A program made the position numbers and the translations under genes. The notes beneath the pieces are model-generated. The model made no database searches. It had not been told where the DNA came from and worked only from the letters and a program-made list of their open reading frames with translations. A DNA stretch of 64,000 nt from Streptacidiphilus pinicola. Its GTDB lineage: Bacteria > Actinomycetota > Actinomycetes > Streptomycetales > Streptomycetaceae. Location: positions 1 to 64,000 of the forward strand of contig NZ_QKYN01000075.1 in NCBI RefSeq assembly GCF_003258295.1, in the 5' to 3' direction. This document shows positions 34,669-44,894 of this stretch, one piece after another (position 1 is the first letter of the stretch; each line of letters begins with the position of its first letter).

Positions 34669-35637
34669 ATGGCTGAGATTCTGGTCCTGGTGGACCACGC
34701 GGACGGCGTTGTGCGCAAGCCCGCCCTGGAACTGCTGACCCTGGCCCGTCGCCTGGGCACCCCGGTCGCGGTGGTGCTGGGTGCGGGCGACGCCGCCGCG
34801 GGTATCGCGGCGAAGGCCGGCGAGTACGGCGCCGAGCGCGTCATCACCGCCGACGCCGCGCAGTTCGCGGACTTCCTGGTGGTACCGAAGGTCGACGCGC
34901 TGCAGCAGATCGCGGGCAGCGTGAACCCGGCGGCGGTGCTGGTCACCTCCTCGGGTGAGGGCAAGGAGATCGCGGCCCGCCTGGCGCTGCGCCTGGGCTC
35001 CGGTGTGATCACCGACGCCGTCGACCTGGCCTCCTCCGAGGGTGGTCCGGTGGCGACGCAGTCGGTGTTCGCGGCCTCCTTCACGGTGCAGTCGCGGGTG
35101 TCGCACGGCACCCCGGTGATCACGGTCAAGCCGAACGCGACCAGCCCGGAGGCGGCCCCGGCCGCCGGCGCCGTCGAGAGCGTGGCCGTGGAGTTCTCCG
35201 CGGCCGCGTCGGGCACGAAGGTGACCTCGCGGACCCCGCGGGTGTCGTCCGGGCGTCCGGAGCTGACCGAGGCCGCGATCGTGGTCTCGGGCGGTCGTGG
35301 GGTGGGTGCGGCGGACGGTTTCTCCGTGGTCGAGGCCCTGGCGGACTCGCTGGGTGCGGCCGTGGGCGCCTCGCGTGCCGCGGTGGACGCGGGCTGGTAC
35401 CCGCACTCCAACCAGGTCGGCCAGACCGGCAAGCAGGTCTCCCCGCAGCTGTACATCGCCAACGGTATCTCCGGTGCGATCCAGCACCGCGCGGGCATGC
35501 AGACCTCCAAGACCATCGTGGTGGTCAACAAGGACCCCGAGGCGCCGATCTTCGAGCTCGCCGACTTCGGCGTCGTGGGCGACCTGTTCGCGGTCCTGCC
35601 CCAGCTCACCGACGAGATCAACACCCGCAAGGGCTGA
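34669..35637 (+). CDS. etfA: Electron transfer flavoprotein, alpha subunit
   Basis: A 322-residue ETF alpha subunit carrying FAD. The C-terminal FAD domain is clear: [40 protein letters not shown], and [20 protein letters not shown], then [20 protein letters not shown]. The ribosome site AGGAG lies ten bases before the ATG, and the gene follows etfB directly, so the subunits are co-transcribed. A strong hairpin terminator follows. Confidence 0.97.
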   Translation: MAEILVLVDHADGVVRKPALELLTLARRLGTPVAVVLGAGDAAAGIAAKAGEYGAERVITADAAQFADFLVVPKVDALQQIAGSVNPAAVLVTSSGEGKEIAARLALRLGSGVITDAVDLASSEGGPVATQSVFAASFTVQSRVSHGTPVITVKPNATSPEAAPAAGAVESVAVEFSAAASGTKVTSRTPRVSSGRPELTEAAIVVSGGRGVGAADGFSVVEALADSLGAAVGASRAAVDAGWYPHSNQVGQTGKQVSPQLYIANGISGAIQHRAGMQTSKTIVVVNKDPEAPIFELADFGVVGDLFAVLPQLTDEINTRKG

Positions 35638-35659
35638 CCCCGCCCAACCGCTGAACCAC

Positions 35660-35694
35660 CGGACCCCGCGCCCCACCAAGGGACGCGGGGTCCG
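35660..35694 (+). terminator. Terminator of etfBA
   Basis: CGGACCCCGCG (35660-35670) pairs with CGCGGGGTCCG (35684-35694), an 11-bp stem 22 bases after the etfA stop. Confidence 0.8.
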
Positions 35695-35715
35695 TCCTAT
35701 GATCGCTTCGGCGTT

Positions 35716-35789
35716 GTCCGGGCGTAGCGCAGAGGCAGGCGCGCGCCTAGCTCAGGCGGTCACGTCGGTTCGAATCCGACCCCCGGGCA
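35716..35789 (+). tRNA. Degenerate tRNA-like sequence
   Basis: The 3' part is a good T-arm: GTCGG, loop TTCGAAT, CCGAC (35764-35780). CCCGGGC (35782-35788) can pair with GTCCGGG (35716-35722) as an acceptor stem, but one extra C separates it from the T-arm, and CG precedes the D-arm-like TAGCGCAGAGGCAG. The middle, TAGCTCAGGCGGT, looks like a second D-arm rather than an anticodon arm; read as an anticodon loop it lacks U33. No isotype can be given. It is probably a tRNA remnant or recombined copy, not a working tRNA. The minus-strand gene at 35747 ends inside it. Confidence 0.4.
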
Positions 35790-36568
35790 GCGTCACCGAC
35801 CGCGGCCAGCAGCGCCGGCAGAGTGCCGTCGAACTCCGGCAGCACGCGCCCGAGTTCGCCCCAGGCCGCCACATCCGTCCCCAACGACGCCCGCACCAAG
35901 GGCGCAAGGGCTCGCTCCGCCTCGGCGAGGTGCAAGGGGAACGCCCAGGTGCCCAGCCCGTACAACGGCAGGACGTCGGCCGCCCGGTAAGGGGACGTCA
36001 GCACCCAATCTGCCGGCGAGTCGTAGAGGCCAACGGCGCGCAACCGGTTCCGGAACTTGGGGTGTTCGCCGAAGGACGCCCGCAACTCGGGCGGGCAGTC
36101 GATCCGTTCGGCGACCGCCCAGCGGGCGATGCCCGGCAGCGGCTCGTCGGCGTGCGCCTGGGCCACCACTGGCCAGTCCGTACCCCGCAGTTGGGCGACA
36201 ATCCGCCGCGCCTTGCCCAACCGGCCCCGGCCTTCCGCGTACCGGAGTCGATACGCGAGCTCAGGACCCGTCAGGTCCCGGACGCCGCGCTCCACGCCCA
36301 GCAGGTCGTGGCGGAGCCCGACCGGCAGCAGGCTGCTGGCGATCAGCATGACCTGGGCCCGGGGTTCGCCCTCGGCCAGGATCCAACGCCAGACCGAGCC
36401 CTCGTCGCGCAGCAGATCACGGATCATGCGGCCCTGGTGGTGGAGCGCCGTCGGCCCCACCGGGCCGTCTCCTGTGACGCCCAGCCGCTCCCGGATCGGC
36501 GCGGCGTCCTCGGCGTCGATCAGGCCCAGCAGATAGCGCACTCCCTGGACCGTCATCTCGTCCGGCAC
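35747..36568 (-). CDS. Hypothetical protein ending in the tRNA-like sequence
   Basis: 273 residues from GTG 36568, which has AAGGAGG upstream. It is soluble and rich in Leu, Ala and Arg, with segments GPTALHHQGRMIRDLLRDEG, LAYRLRYAEGRGRLGKARRI and FGEHPKFRNRLRAVGLYDSP. I do not recognise the family; the even helix spacing suggests a helical-repeat fold. The last 14 codons read antisense through the T-arm of the tRNA-like element (ending SDSNRRDRLS), so the original C-terminus may have been replaced when that sequence arose next to it. It is 56 bases downstream of the dienoyl-CoA reductase-like gene's 3' end on the same strand orientation, but upstream in transcription. Confidence 0.7.
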   Translation of the reverse strand: MPDEMTVQGVRYLLGLIDAEDAAPIRERLGVTGDGPVGPTALHHQGRMIRDLLRDEGSVWRWILAEGEPRAQVMLIASSLLPVGLRHDLLGVERGVRDLTGPELAYRLRYAEGRGRLGKARRIVAQLRGTDWPVVAQAHADEPLPGIARWAVAERIDCPPELRASFGEHPKFRNRLRAVGLYDSPADWVLTSPYRAADVLPLYGLGTWAFPLHLAEAERALAPLVRASLGTDVAAWGELGRVLPEFDGTLPALLAAVGDAARGSDSNRRDRLS

Positions 36569-36624
36569 CCTGACCCCCTCCTTGCAGGGCCATGATGCCG
36601 GACGAGCCTGCCGAACGGACCGCC

Positions 36625-38676
<2,052 letters not shown>

Positions 38677-38680
38677 TCAC

Positions 38681-38710
38681 AACGTAGGGCGCGGCGACCC
38701 GGTTATGCAA
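38681..38710 (-). promoter_or_regulatory. Predicted promoter of the dienoyl-CoA reductase gene
   Basis: On the minus strand TTGCAT (38705-38710), 18 bases, TACGTT (38681-38686). The -35 is part of TGCA-N6-TGCA (38706-38719), a possible operator. The rest of the 243-base gap up to 38890 holds only a short TTTAGG/CCTAAA hairpin next to the upstream gene's stop. Confidence 0.5.
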
Positions 38711-38889
38711 CAAGGTGCAAAACCGCGCCCGCGAGACGTGCGTCACGCCGCGGAGGAGGCGGGCGGAGGCGAGGTCCGTTCCCCGGTGCCGGACCGCGCC
38801 TCCGCCCGCAGGACACAAGGTCTGGGGTGGTGGACGCGGCAGCAGCGTCGCACCGTGGCGGAACGCACGCCAGCCTTTAGGGGCTGGGC

Positions 38890-39891
38890 CTAAAAGCCGC
38901 CGCGTCCGGCGGGGTTGGCGCCGACGAGCGCGTCACCGAGATCGGTGAGCAGGTGCCGCACCCGCTGCCCCTCGCGCACGCTGACGATCAGGTCGGCGTT
39001 GCGCAGCGCCGTGGCGTGCTGGGACGCGGTCGGCGCGGTCACCCCGAGGCGCGTCGCCAGCTCCCCCGTGGTGCAGCCGCCCCCGATCGCGCGCAGCGCG
39101 CGGGCGCGGCCCGCGCCGATGAGCGCGCCCAGCCCGTCCCCCGCCTGCCGCGGCACGACCTGCGGCGCACGGGCCGGGTAGCAGAGCGTCGGCTGTCGCA
39201 GCGGGTCCAGCACCGGCAGCGCCTGGTCCAGCCCGAAGAGGCTCGGCATCAGCACCAGCCCGCGTCCACCCAGCTCGAACCGCGCGCCCGCGGGGAACCC
39301 GGCCAGCCGCACCTCCAGCGCCCGCTCCGCGCCCAGCCAGCGCATCCCGTCGTAGAGCGAGCCGGCGGCGGCCCCGAGCCCCAGCCGATCCGCGCGCTCC
39401 CGCAGGGTCGCGGCGTCGCGCCGCAGCAGGCTCCGCATGGTGTCCCAGCTGTCCCCCATCGTCGCGGCGAAGAGTGCGCGCAACGCGCTCGCCAACCGCT
39501 GCACCTCGCGCCGCCCGCCGTCCTGCAGCCGCAGCAGGTCGCCCGGCGGCGCGGCCAGTCCGGCGCGGTCCAGGTACAACCCGACCTCCACGCCGATGCG
39601 TTCGGCCGCGGTCGCCTCCAGCGCGTCCAGCTCCTCGTCCAGCCGGTCCCCCGCGCCGAGCGGCACCAGTGGGAGCGGCACGAAACGCGGGTGCGCGTTG
39701 ATCATCTCGACCAGCGGCAGGGCACGCGCGGGAATGTTCCGCCGCGCCGACGCCCACCACCGCGCCCGGGCGACACCGCCGTCGGCGCGCGGACCGTCGT
39801 GCAGGGCGTCGACGAGATTGCGCAGCGGGGAGACGGACATCCGGAACCGCGTCAGGTCTTCGACCTCACACCCGAGCAGCAACGCGCTCAC
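38890..39891 (-). CDS. ArsR-like winged-helix regulator with long N-terminal domain
   Basis: 333 residues. The winged helix is at the C-terminus (about 255-325): RARALRAIGGGCTTGELATR, then LGVTAPTASQHATALRNADLI and the wing VREGQRVRHLLTDLGDAL. The N-terminal 250 residues are a helical domain of the type found in DUF5937-containing ArsR proteins of actinomycetes, presumably a sensor. The start is GTG 39891, preceded by GGGAGG. It is upstream of, and on the same strand as, the dienoyl-CoA reductase gene but separated by 243 bases with its own promoter. The ligand and targets are unknown. Confidence 0.85.
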   Translation of the reverse strand: MSALLLGCEVEDLTRFRMSVSPLRNLVDALHDGPRADGGVARARWWASARRNIPARALPLVEMINAHPRFVPLPLVPLGAGDRLDEELDALEATAAERIGVEVGLYLDRAGLAAPPGDLLRLQDGGRREVQRLASALRALFAATMGDSWDTMRSLLRRDAATLRERADRLGLGAAAGSLYDGMRWLGAERALEVRLAGFPAGARFELGGRGLVLMPSLFGLDQALPVLDPLRQPTLCYPARAPQVVPRQAGDGLGALIGAGRARALRAIGGGCTTGELATRLGVTAPTASQHATALRNADLIVSVREGQRVRHLLTDLGDALVGANPAGRGGF

Positions 39892-39991
39892 CGCGCCCCC
39901 TCCCCTGGCCCCCGCAGACCCGAGGATATCCCGCACATGACACCACGTCAGCAGCCCCTTCTGGGGCGCGGGGAACTGCGCCCCAGAAGCG

Positions 39992-41170
39992 TCAGCGCTT
40001 CAGCGCGCGGAGGATGACGAACTTCGGGCTGCCTGCAACCGTGCGGCAGTTGCCGAAGAGGCGCTGGAGGCGGACGTGGTAGCCGAGGTGGCGGTTGCCG
40101 ACGACCCAGAGTTCGCCGCCGGGGCGGAGCGCGCGCTTCGCGTCGGCGAACATCCGGTGGGCGGTGGCGTCCGTGGAGGCCTGGTAGCTGTGGAACGGCG
40201 GGTTGTTGAGGATCAGGTCCGCCGAGCCCGGCGGCAGGCCGCCCGCGCCGTCGGCCACGACGAACCGCGCCTTGGTCGCCGGGTCGGCGTTCGCGCGGAA
40301 GGTCTCCTCCGCGGAGGCGACCGCGCCGAAGGACTCGTCCAGGAAGGTGACCTCCGCGCCCGGCGCGGCCAGGGCCGCCGCGAGGCCTAGGACGCCGTTG
40401 CCGCAGCCTAGGTCGACGACGTGGTGACCGTCGGCGGCGACCGGCAGGTGTTCCAGGAAGAAGCGCGTGCCGATGTCCAGCCGCTCCGCGGAGAAGACGC
40501 CCGCGTGGTTGGTGACGGTGCGTCCGGCCAGCAGGACGCCTGCGCCGGGGACGTCGGACGGGAAGGGGTACCGCTGCGGCCACGGGTTGGCCGGGCGCGC
40601 GGCGAGGACCTCCGGGTCCGGCGCGCAGAAGATCAGCCGGGCCTTGCGCTGCGCCAGCGACGTGCGGGTCGGGCCCAGGATGCGCTCGAACAGTTGCAGC
40701 GTCGAGGTGTGGATCTCCTTCACCATGCCGGTGCCGACGACGACCGTGCCGGGATGGACGGCCGGCGCCAGCCGCAGCAGCTGGTCCTCCAGCAGGGCCA
40801 GGCTCTTCGGCACCCGGACCAGCAGCACGTCCACGCGCGCCGGTGGGTCGTCGCGGGTGGAGCGCAGCCGCACCGCGTCCGCCGGGCGGCCGTTGCGGGC
40901 GAGGTTCTCCGCCGTGGCGCGCTGGGCGAGGTACGAGTCGGTGATCTGGACCGGCGCGTGGTCGGCGAGGGCCGTGGCCAGCCCACCCCAACGGTCGCCG
41001 AGGATCACCAGGTCCCCGCCCCGGTGCGCGTCGAGCGGGCCTTCAGCCTCAGCCAAGTGACCGAGGAGATATTCGTCCGATGCGTCCCATGCGCGAAGGC
41101 TGTCCCTGGGATCGACCGGGAAGCGAACAAGATCGAGTCCGGCGCCGCCGGGCAGGGCGAAGTGATTCAT
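39992..41170 (-). CDS. rlmG: RlmG-like 23S rRNA guanine-N2 methyltransferase
   Basis: 392 residues with two methyltransferase-like domains, as in RsmC/RlmG. The N-terminal domain lacks a proper SAM motif and ends with GMVKEIHTSTLQLFERILGP and SLAQRKARLIF, the RlmG pattern. The C-terminal domain has motif I VVDLGCGNGVLGLAAALAA at about residue 248 and the catalytic NPPFHSYQ at about 315, diagnostic for N2-guanine methylation. By analogy it would modify G1835-equivalent in 23S rRNA. It is divergent from the PAP2 gene. Confidence 0.88.
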   Translation of the reverse strand: MNHFALPGGAGLDLVRFPVDPRDSLRAWDASDEYLLGHLAEAEGPLDAHRGGDLVILGDRWGGLATALADHAPVQITDSYLAQRATAENLARNGRPADAVRLRSTRDDPPARVDVLLVRVPKSLALLEDQLLRLAPAVHPGTVVVGTGMVKEIHTSTLQLFERILGPTRTSLAQRKARLIFCAPDPEVLAARPANPWPQRYPFPSDVPGAGVLLAGRTVTNHAGVFSAERLDIGTRFFLEHLPVAADGHHVVDLGCGNGVLGLAAALAAPGAEVTFLDESFGAVASAEETFRANADPATKARFVVADGAGGLPPGSADLILNNPPFHSYQASTDATAHRMFADAKRALRPGGELWVVGNRHLGYHVRLQRLFGNCRTVAGSPKFVILRALKR

Positions 41171-41203
41171 GGTGCAGTCAGTCTGCCCGATCTGGGGGCC
41201 GGG

Positions 41204-41234
41204 TTGCGCGAAGAGCTAACGTACGGCGTACGGT
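41204..41234 (+). promoter_or_regulatory. Promoter region of the first PAP2 gene
   Basis: TTGCGC (41204-41209) and TACGGT (41229-41234) are 19 bases apart; TAACGT (41217-41222) is an alternative -10. The palindrome CGTACGGCGTACG (41220-41232) overlaps both possible -10 boxes. Confidence 0.35.
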
Positions 41235-41276
41235 ATGCAGTGTCCATGAGATGAACAGGCGGGGGGAGCTCGGCAT

Positions 41277-42230
41277 ATGGCAGGCACCGTGGCACCAGTC
41301 GAGCACCGGCCCTCGCCCGAACCCCCGGGGAGGACACCGCCGGACCGCCCCGGGCTGCTCTCGCGGATCCGCCACTGGAAGCCGCGGCAGTGGGGTCTCG
41401 AACTGGTACTGCTCGTGTACGCAGCTTACGACGGCAGCCGCCTGCTTGTGCACGGAAAAGAATCAGTCGCCCGCGAACACGGCGAAATGCTGCTGCGCGC
41501 GGAACGGCACCTGCACGCCGAGCCCGAGCACTGGCTGAACCGCCTCTTCTCCGCGCACTCCTGGCTCGGGATCCCGGCCGACTTCATCTACGCGAGCCTG
41601 CACTACGCGGTCACGCCGCTCGTGCTGATCTGGATGTTCCGCAGCCGCCGGGCCCACTACGCCTTCGCCCGCACCTGGCTGGTGCTGGCGACCGCCCTCG
41701 GACTGGTCGGCTTCGTGCTCTTCCCGACCGCGCCGCCGCGGCTGCTGAGCGACCCCGACGCGTTCCTCGACGTGATGGCGCAGCACGCCGACGTCGGCTG
41801 GTGGGGCGGCAGCGGCAGCGCGCCCGAGGGTCTGGGGGCGATGACCAACGACTTCGCCGCCATGCCGAGCCTGCACTTCGGCTGGGCACTCTGGTGCGGT
41901 CTGCTGATCCACCGTCACGCGCGGCGCCGCTGGGTCCGGATCCTCGGCCTGCTCTACCCGGCGCTGATCCTGGTCGTGGTGATGGGCACCGCCAACCACT
42001 ACCTGCTCGACTGCCTGGCCGGCGGCACGGTGGTGCTCCTCGGCCGCCTGCTCACCGGGCCGCTGCAGCGTCTCGGCGGGCGGCTTGGCCGCCTGCTCCG
42101 GCGGGAGGGACCCACCCCGGTTCCCGACTACGCCCTCGCCGCGACCTCCGAGCGGGTCGCGACCGCGGTGGCGACGGACACGGGGGAGGACGCGCCGCGG
42201 GTCGCCGCCCAACGCGCCCCCGTGGACTGA
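41277..42230 (+). CDS. PAP2-family membrane phosphatase/transferase
   Basis: 317 residues with about six transmembrane helices. The PAP2 active site is present: FPTAPPRLL, then AAMPSLHFGWALWCGL (PSxxH motif) and GTANHYLLDCLAGG (H-x4-D). This is the PAP2_3 subgroup that includes inositol phosphorylceramide synthase-like proteins; the substrate is probably a lipid or prenyl phosphate at the membrane. A paralogue with the same motifs lies at 58163-59035. The C-terminal 60 residues are charged and cytoplasmic. It is divergent from the RlmG-like gene. Confidence 0.88.
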   Translation: MAGTVAPVEHRPSPEPPGRTPPDRPGLLSRIRHWKPRQWGLELVLLVYAAYDGSRLLVHGKESVAREHGEMLLRAERHLHAEPEHWLNRLFSAHSWLGIPADFIYASLHYAVTPLVLIWMFRSRRAHYAFARTWLVLATALGLVGFVLFPTAPPRLLSDPDAFLDVMAQHADVGWWGGSGSAPEGLGAMTNDFAAMPSLHFGWALWCGLLIHRHARRRWVRILGLLYPALILVVVMGTANHYLLDCLAGGTVVLLGRLLTGPLQRLGGRLGRLLRREGPTPVPDYALAATSERVATAVATDTGEDAPRVAAQRAPVD

Positions 42231-42350
42231 CGGCCCCGCACCGGGCGGTCGGTCTCGGCCGTCCGGTCCGTAAAACCCCTGGCAGCACCCCGCCGGCCCC
42301 GTGAGAGGGTGGTTCCGGCGGGGAGCCGGAGCAGGGAGGGGTGGTCGGCC

Positions 42351-43940
42351 ATGTCCACGGGCAGCGGGACCGGGAGCAGCTGCGAGGGAGGGGAGACCGC
42401 GGCGCCACCCGACGCCGCACCGGCGGCCACCGCCGCCCCCGCCACGACCGCGACGCGCCGCCGTCTCGTCGTCGCCGCGCTGATGCTGTCGATGGCGCTG
42501 GTGGCGCTCGACTCCGCCTGCGTGTCGACGGCCGTGCCCCAGATCGTCGGCGAGCTGGGCGGCTTCAGCTTCTTCTCCTGGCTCTTCTCCGGCTACCTGC
42601 TCGCGGTGACCGTCACCCTGCCCATCTACGGCAAGCTGGCCGACTCGCGCGGGCGCAAGCCGGTGCTGCTGATCGGCTCCGCCGTGTTCCTGCTCGGCTC
42701 GCTGCTCTGCGCCGGGGCGTGGTCCATGGGCGCGCTGATCGCGTTCCGGGTGGTGCAGGGCCTGGGCGGGGGTGCGATCCAGGGGACGGTGCAGACCCTG
42801 GCCGCCGACCTCTACCCGCTGGAGCGGCGGCCGAAGATCCAGGCGGCGCTCTCCACGGTGTGGGCGTCCTCGGCCGTGCTCGGCCCCGCCCTCGGTGGGC
42901 TGCTCGCGGGCTACGCGAGCTGGCGCTGGATCTTCCTGATCAACCTGCCCGTCGGCGTGGTCGCGCTGGTGCTGCTCAAGCGGCATCTGCGCGAGGCGCA
43001 GGTCGAGGAGCGCGGCCGGACGCGGATCGACTGGGCGGGCGCGGTCGGCCTCTTCGTCACCACCGGCCTGCTGCTCTTCGCGCTGGTCCAGGGCGGGGTG
43101 GCCTGGCCGTGGCTCTCCGCGCCGAGCGTCGCGCTGTTCGCGGGCTCGCTCGTCGCGGGCGTGGTCACCTTCCTGCTGGAGCGCCGCGCCGAGGAGCCGA
43201 TCATGCCCGGCTGGGTTTGGCGGCGGCGGGTCATCGCCGGGGTCAACCTCACCCTGGGCTGCCTGGGCGTGCTGATGATCGCCCCGATGGTGTTCCTGCC
43301 GACGTACGCGCAGTCGGTGCTCGGCCTCTCCCCCGTCATGGCCGGCTTCGTGCTCTCGGTCTGGACGTTGAGCTGGCCGACCTCGGCCGCGCTGTCCAAC
43401 CGGATCTACCGCCGCATCGGCTTCCGCGACACCGCGCTGATCGGTTCCTGCATCGGGACGCTGCTGCTGGCCGCCTTCCCGTTCCTCCCCTACCGGGGCC
43501 CGGCCTGGGAGCCTGCACTGCTGATGCTGCTGCTCGGCGCGGGCCTCGGGCTGTTCCAGCTGCCGCTGATCATCGGCGTGCAGAGCAGCGTCCCGTGGCA
43601 CGAACGCGGCACGGCGACGGCCTCGGTGCTGTTCTGTCGCCAGGTCGGCCAGAGCGTCGGCGGGGTGCTCTTCGCCGTCATCGCCAACGCGACGCTGACG
43701 AGCCGGCTCCACTCCGCACCGCCCGCGCTGCGCGGAGAGCTGCCGCAGGGCCTCGACAAGACCGCGTCCGCGCTGCTGCACGGCGGCGGCCTGAACGGTG
43801 CGGCCACGGACTACCTGCGCCACGCCCTCGCGAGCGCCGTCGGCCATGTCTACCTGGGCGCGGCGGCGGCCGCCGCCCTCGCCGTGATCTTCCTCGCTAC
43901 AGTGACGCCGAAGCGCTTTCCGATCGTCGAGGGGGACTGA
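42351..43940 (+). CDS. MFS drug exporter, DHA2 (14-TM) family
   Basis: 529 residues with about 14 transmembrane segments after a Ser/Thr/Ala-rich tail of some 35 residues. Motif A is GKLADSRGRKPVLLIG, motif C-like glycine residues are in AVLGPALGGLLAG, and motif D1 is ALDSACVSTAVPQI. These point to proton-driven drug export. ATG 42351 is used because a GGGAGG lies 12 bases upstream; ATG 42309 is in frame. It is followed five bases later by a metallo-beta-lactamase-fold gene, so the two are co-transcribed. Confidence 0.9.
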   Translation: MSTGSGTGSSCEGGETAAPPDAAPAATAAPATTATRRRLVVAALMLSMALVALDSACVSTAVPQIVGELGGFSFFSWLFSGYLLAVTVTLPIYGKLADSRGRKPVLLIGSAVFLLGSLLCAGAWSMGALIAFRVVQGLGGGAIQGTVQTLAADLYPLERRPKIQAALSTVWASSAVLGPALGGLLAGYASWRWIFLINLPVGVVALVLLKRHLREAQVEERGRTRIDWAGAVGLFVTTGLLLFALVQGGVAWPWLSAPSVALFAGSLVAGVVTFLLERRAEEPIMPGWVWRRRVIAGVNLTLGCLGVLMIAPMVFLPTYAQSVLGLSPVMAGFVLSVWTLSWPTSAALSNRIYRRIGFRDTALIGSCIGTLLLAAFPFLPYRGPAWEPALLMLLLGAGLGLFQLPLIIGVQSSVPWHERGTATASVLFCRQVGQSVGGVLFAVIANATLTSRLHSAPPALRGELPQGLDKTASALLHGGGLNGAATDYLRHALASAVGHVYLGAAAAAALAVIFLATVTPKRFPIVEGD

Positions 43941-43944
43941 CGGG

Positions 43945-44805
43945 ATGACAGGCACGGGCAAGGGCTGGGTCGAGGTCGGCGACCGCGTCTTCCAGCGCCG
44001 CTACCAGCCGGTCGACGTGACCGTGACGGTCGTCGCGGGCCGCGAGGGCCTGATGGTCGTCGACACCCGCTGCAGCCTCGCGGAGGCCCGCGAGCTGCGT
44101 GAGCACCTGCGGGAGATCTCCTCGGCCCCGGTGCGCTGGGTGGTCAACACCCACATCCACTGGGACCACGTCTGGGGCAACGCGGAGTTCGCCGCGCCCC
44201 GGCAGGTGCCGCCGGCCGAGTTCTGGGGCAGCGCGGAGATGGTCGCCGAGACGCGCCGCGCCAAGGACGACCCGGAGGCGGCGGCGTTCAAGCAGCGCCT
44301 CGCCGCCCGGAACGAGGTGTGGGCGGCCAAGATGGCCGAGCTGGAGGAGTACGTCCCGGAGAACGCCGTCCGGGGCGCGCACGACCTGGACCTCGGCGAC
44401 GGGCGCGTGGTCCGGATGCGCCGGATCGGTCGCGGCCACACCGACGGCGACCTCGTCCTGCACGTCCCGGACGCGGACGTCCTGCTGATGGGCGACCTGC
44501 TGGAGCAGAGCGGCGATCCGGCCTTCGGCCCGGACTCCTTCCCGCTCGAGTGGGCCCCCACCCTGGACGCGGCGCTCGCCCTGGCCGGTCCCGACACGCG
44601 CTTCGTCCCCGGCCACGGCGACGCCTCGGACGCCTCCTTCGTCCGCGCCCAGCGGGACGCCATCGCCGCCCTGGCCGACCGGTGCCGCTCCCTGCACGCC
44701 GCCGGGGTCCCCGTCGACGAGGCCCTCAAGTCCGGTGACTGGCCCTACGACCCGGCCCAGCTCGAACACGCCGTCAAGCGCGCCTACCTGCAGCTCGGCC
44801 AGTAG
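43945..44805 (+). CDS. MBL-fold metallo-hydrolase
   Basis: 286 residues of the metallo-beta-lactamase fold. The metal-binding motif HIHWDH is at residues 70-75, later ligands are in GRGHTDGDLVLHVPDADVLLMGD and VPGHGDASD. The order matches glyoxalase II/quinoprotein-type hydrolases rather than true beta-lactamases. No signal peptide. It starts four bases after the DHA2 exporter stop and is probably made with it, suggesting a joint detoxification role (inference). Confidence 0.88.
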   Translation: MTGTGKGWVEVGDRVFQRRYQPVDVTVTVVAGREGLMVVDTRCSLAEARELREHLREISSAPVRWVVNTHIHWDHVWGNAEFAAPRQVPPAEFWGSAEMVAETRRAKDDPEAAAFKQRLAARNEVWAAKMAELEEYVPENAVRGAHDLDLGDGRVVRMRRIGRGHTDGDLVLHVPDADVLLMGDLLEQSGDPAFGPDSFPLEWAPTLDAALALAGPDTRFVPGHGDASDASFVRAQRDAIAALADRCRSLHAAGVPVDEALKSGDWPYDPAQLEHAVKRAYLQLGQ

Positions 44806-44830
44806 GCCGGCCCTCCTTCCCGACAACTGG

Positions 44831-44871
44831 TTGCATTGAGCAAGCAACAGGCATATAGTTGCCTCAGGCAA
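44831..44871 (+). promoter_or_regulatory. Promoter with two MarR-type operators
   Basis: TTGCAT (44831-44836), 17 bases, TATAGT (44854-44859). TTGCATTGAGCAA (44831-44843) and TTGCCTCAGGCAA (44859-44871) are two TTGC-N5-GCAA palindromes 28 bp apart, one on the -35 and one starting at the end of the -10. The MarR gene downstream of the exporter is the likely binder. Confidence 0.7.
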
Positions 44872-44894
44872 TCAAAGGAAAGGAGCAGGACACC

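Noticed and set aside
35716-35789. A normal, functional tRNA gene at this place
   Set aside because: The acceptor and T-arm are good, but no anticodon arm with U33 can be formed and extra bases separate the stems, so it is described as a remnant.
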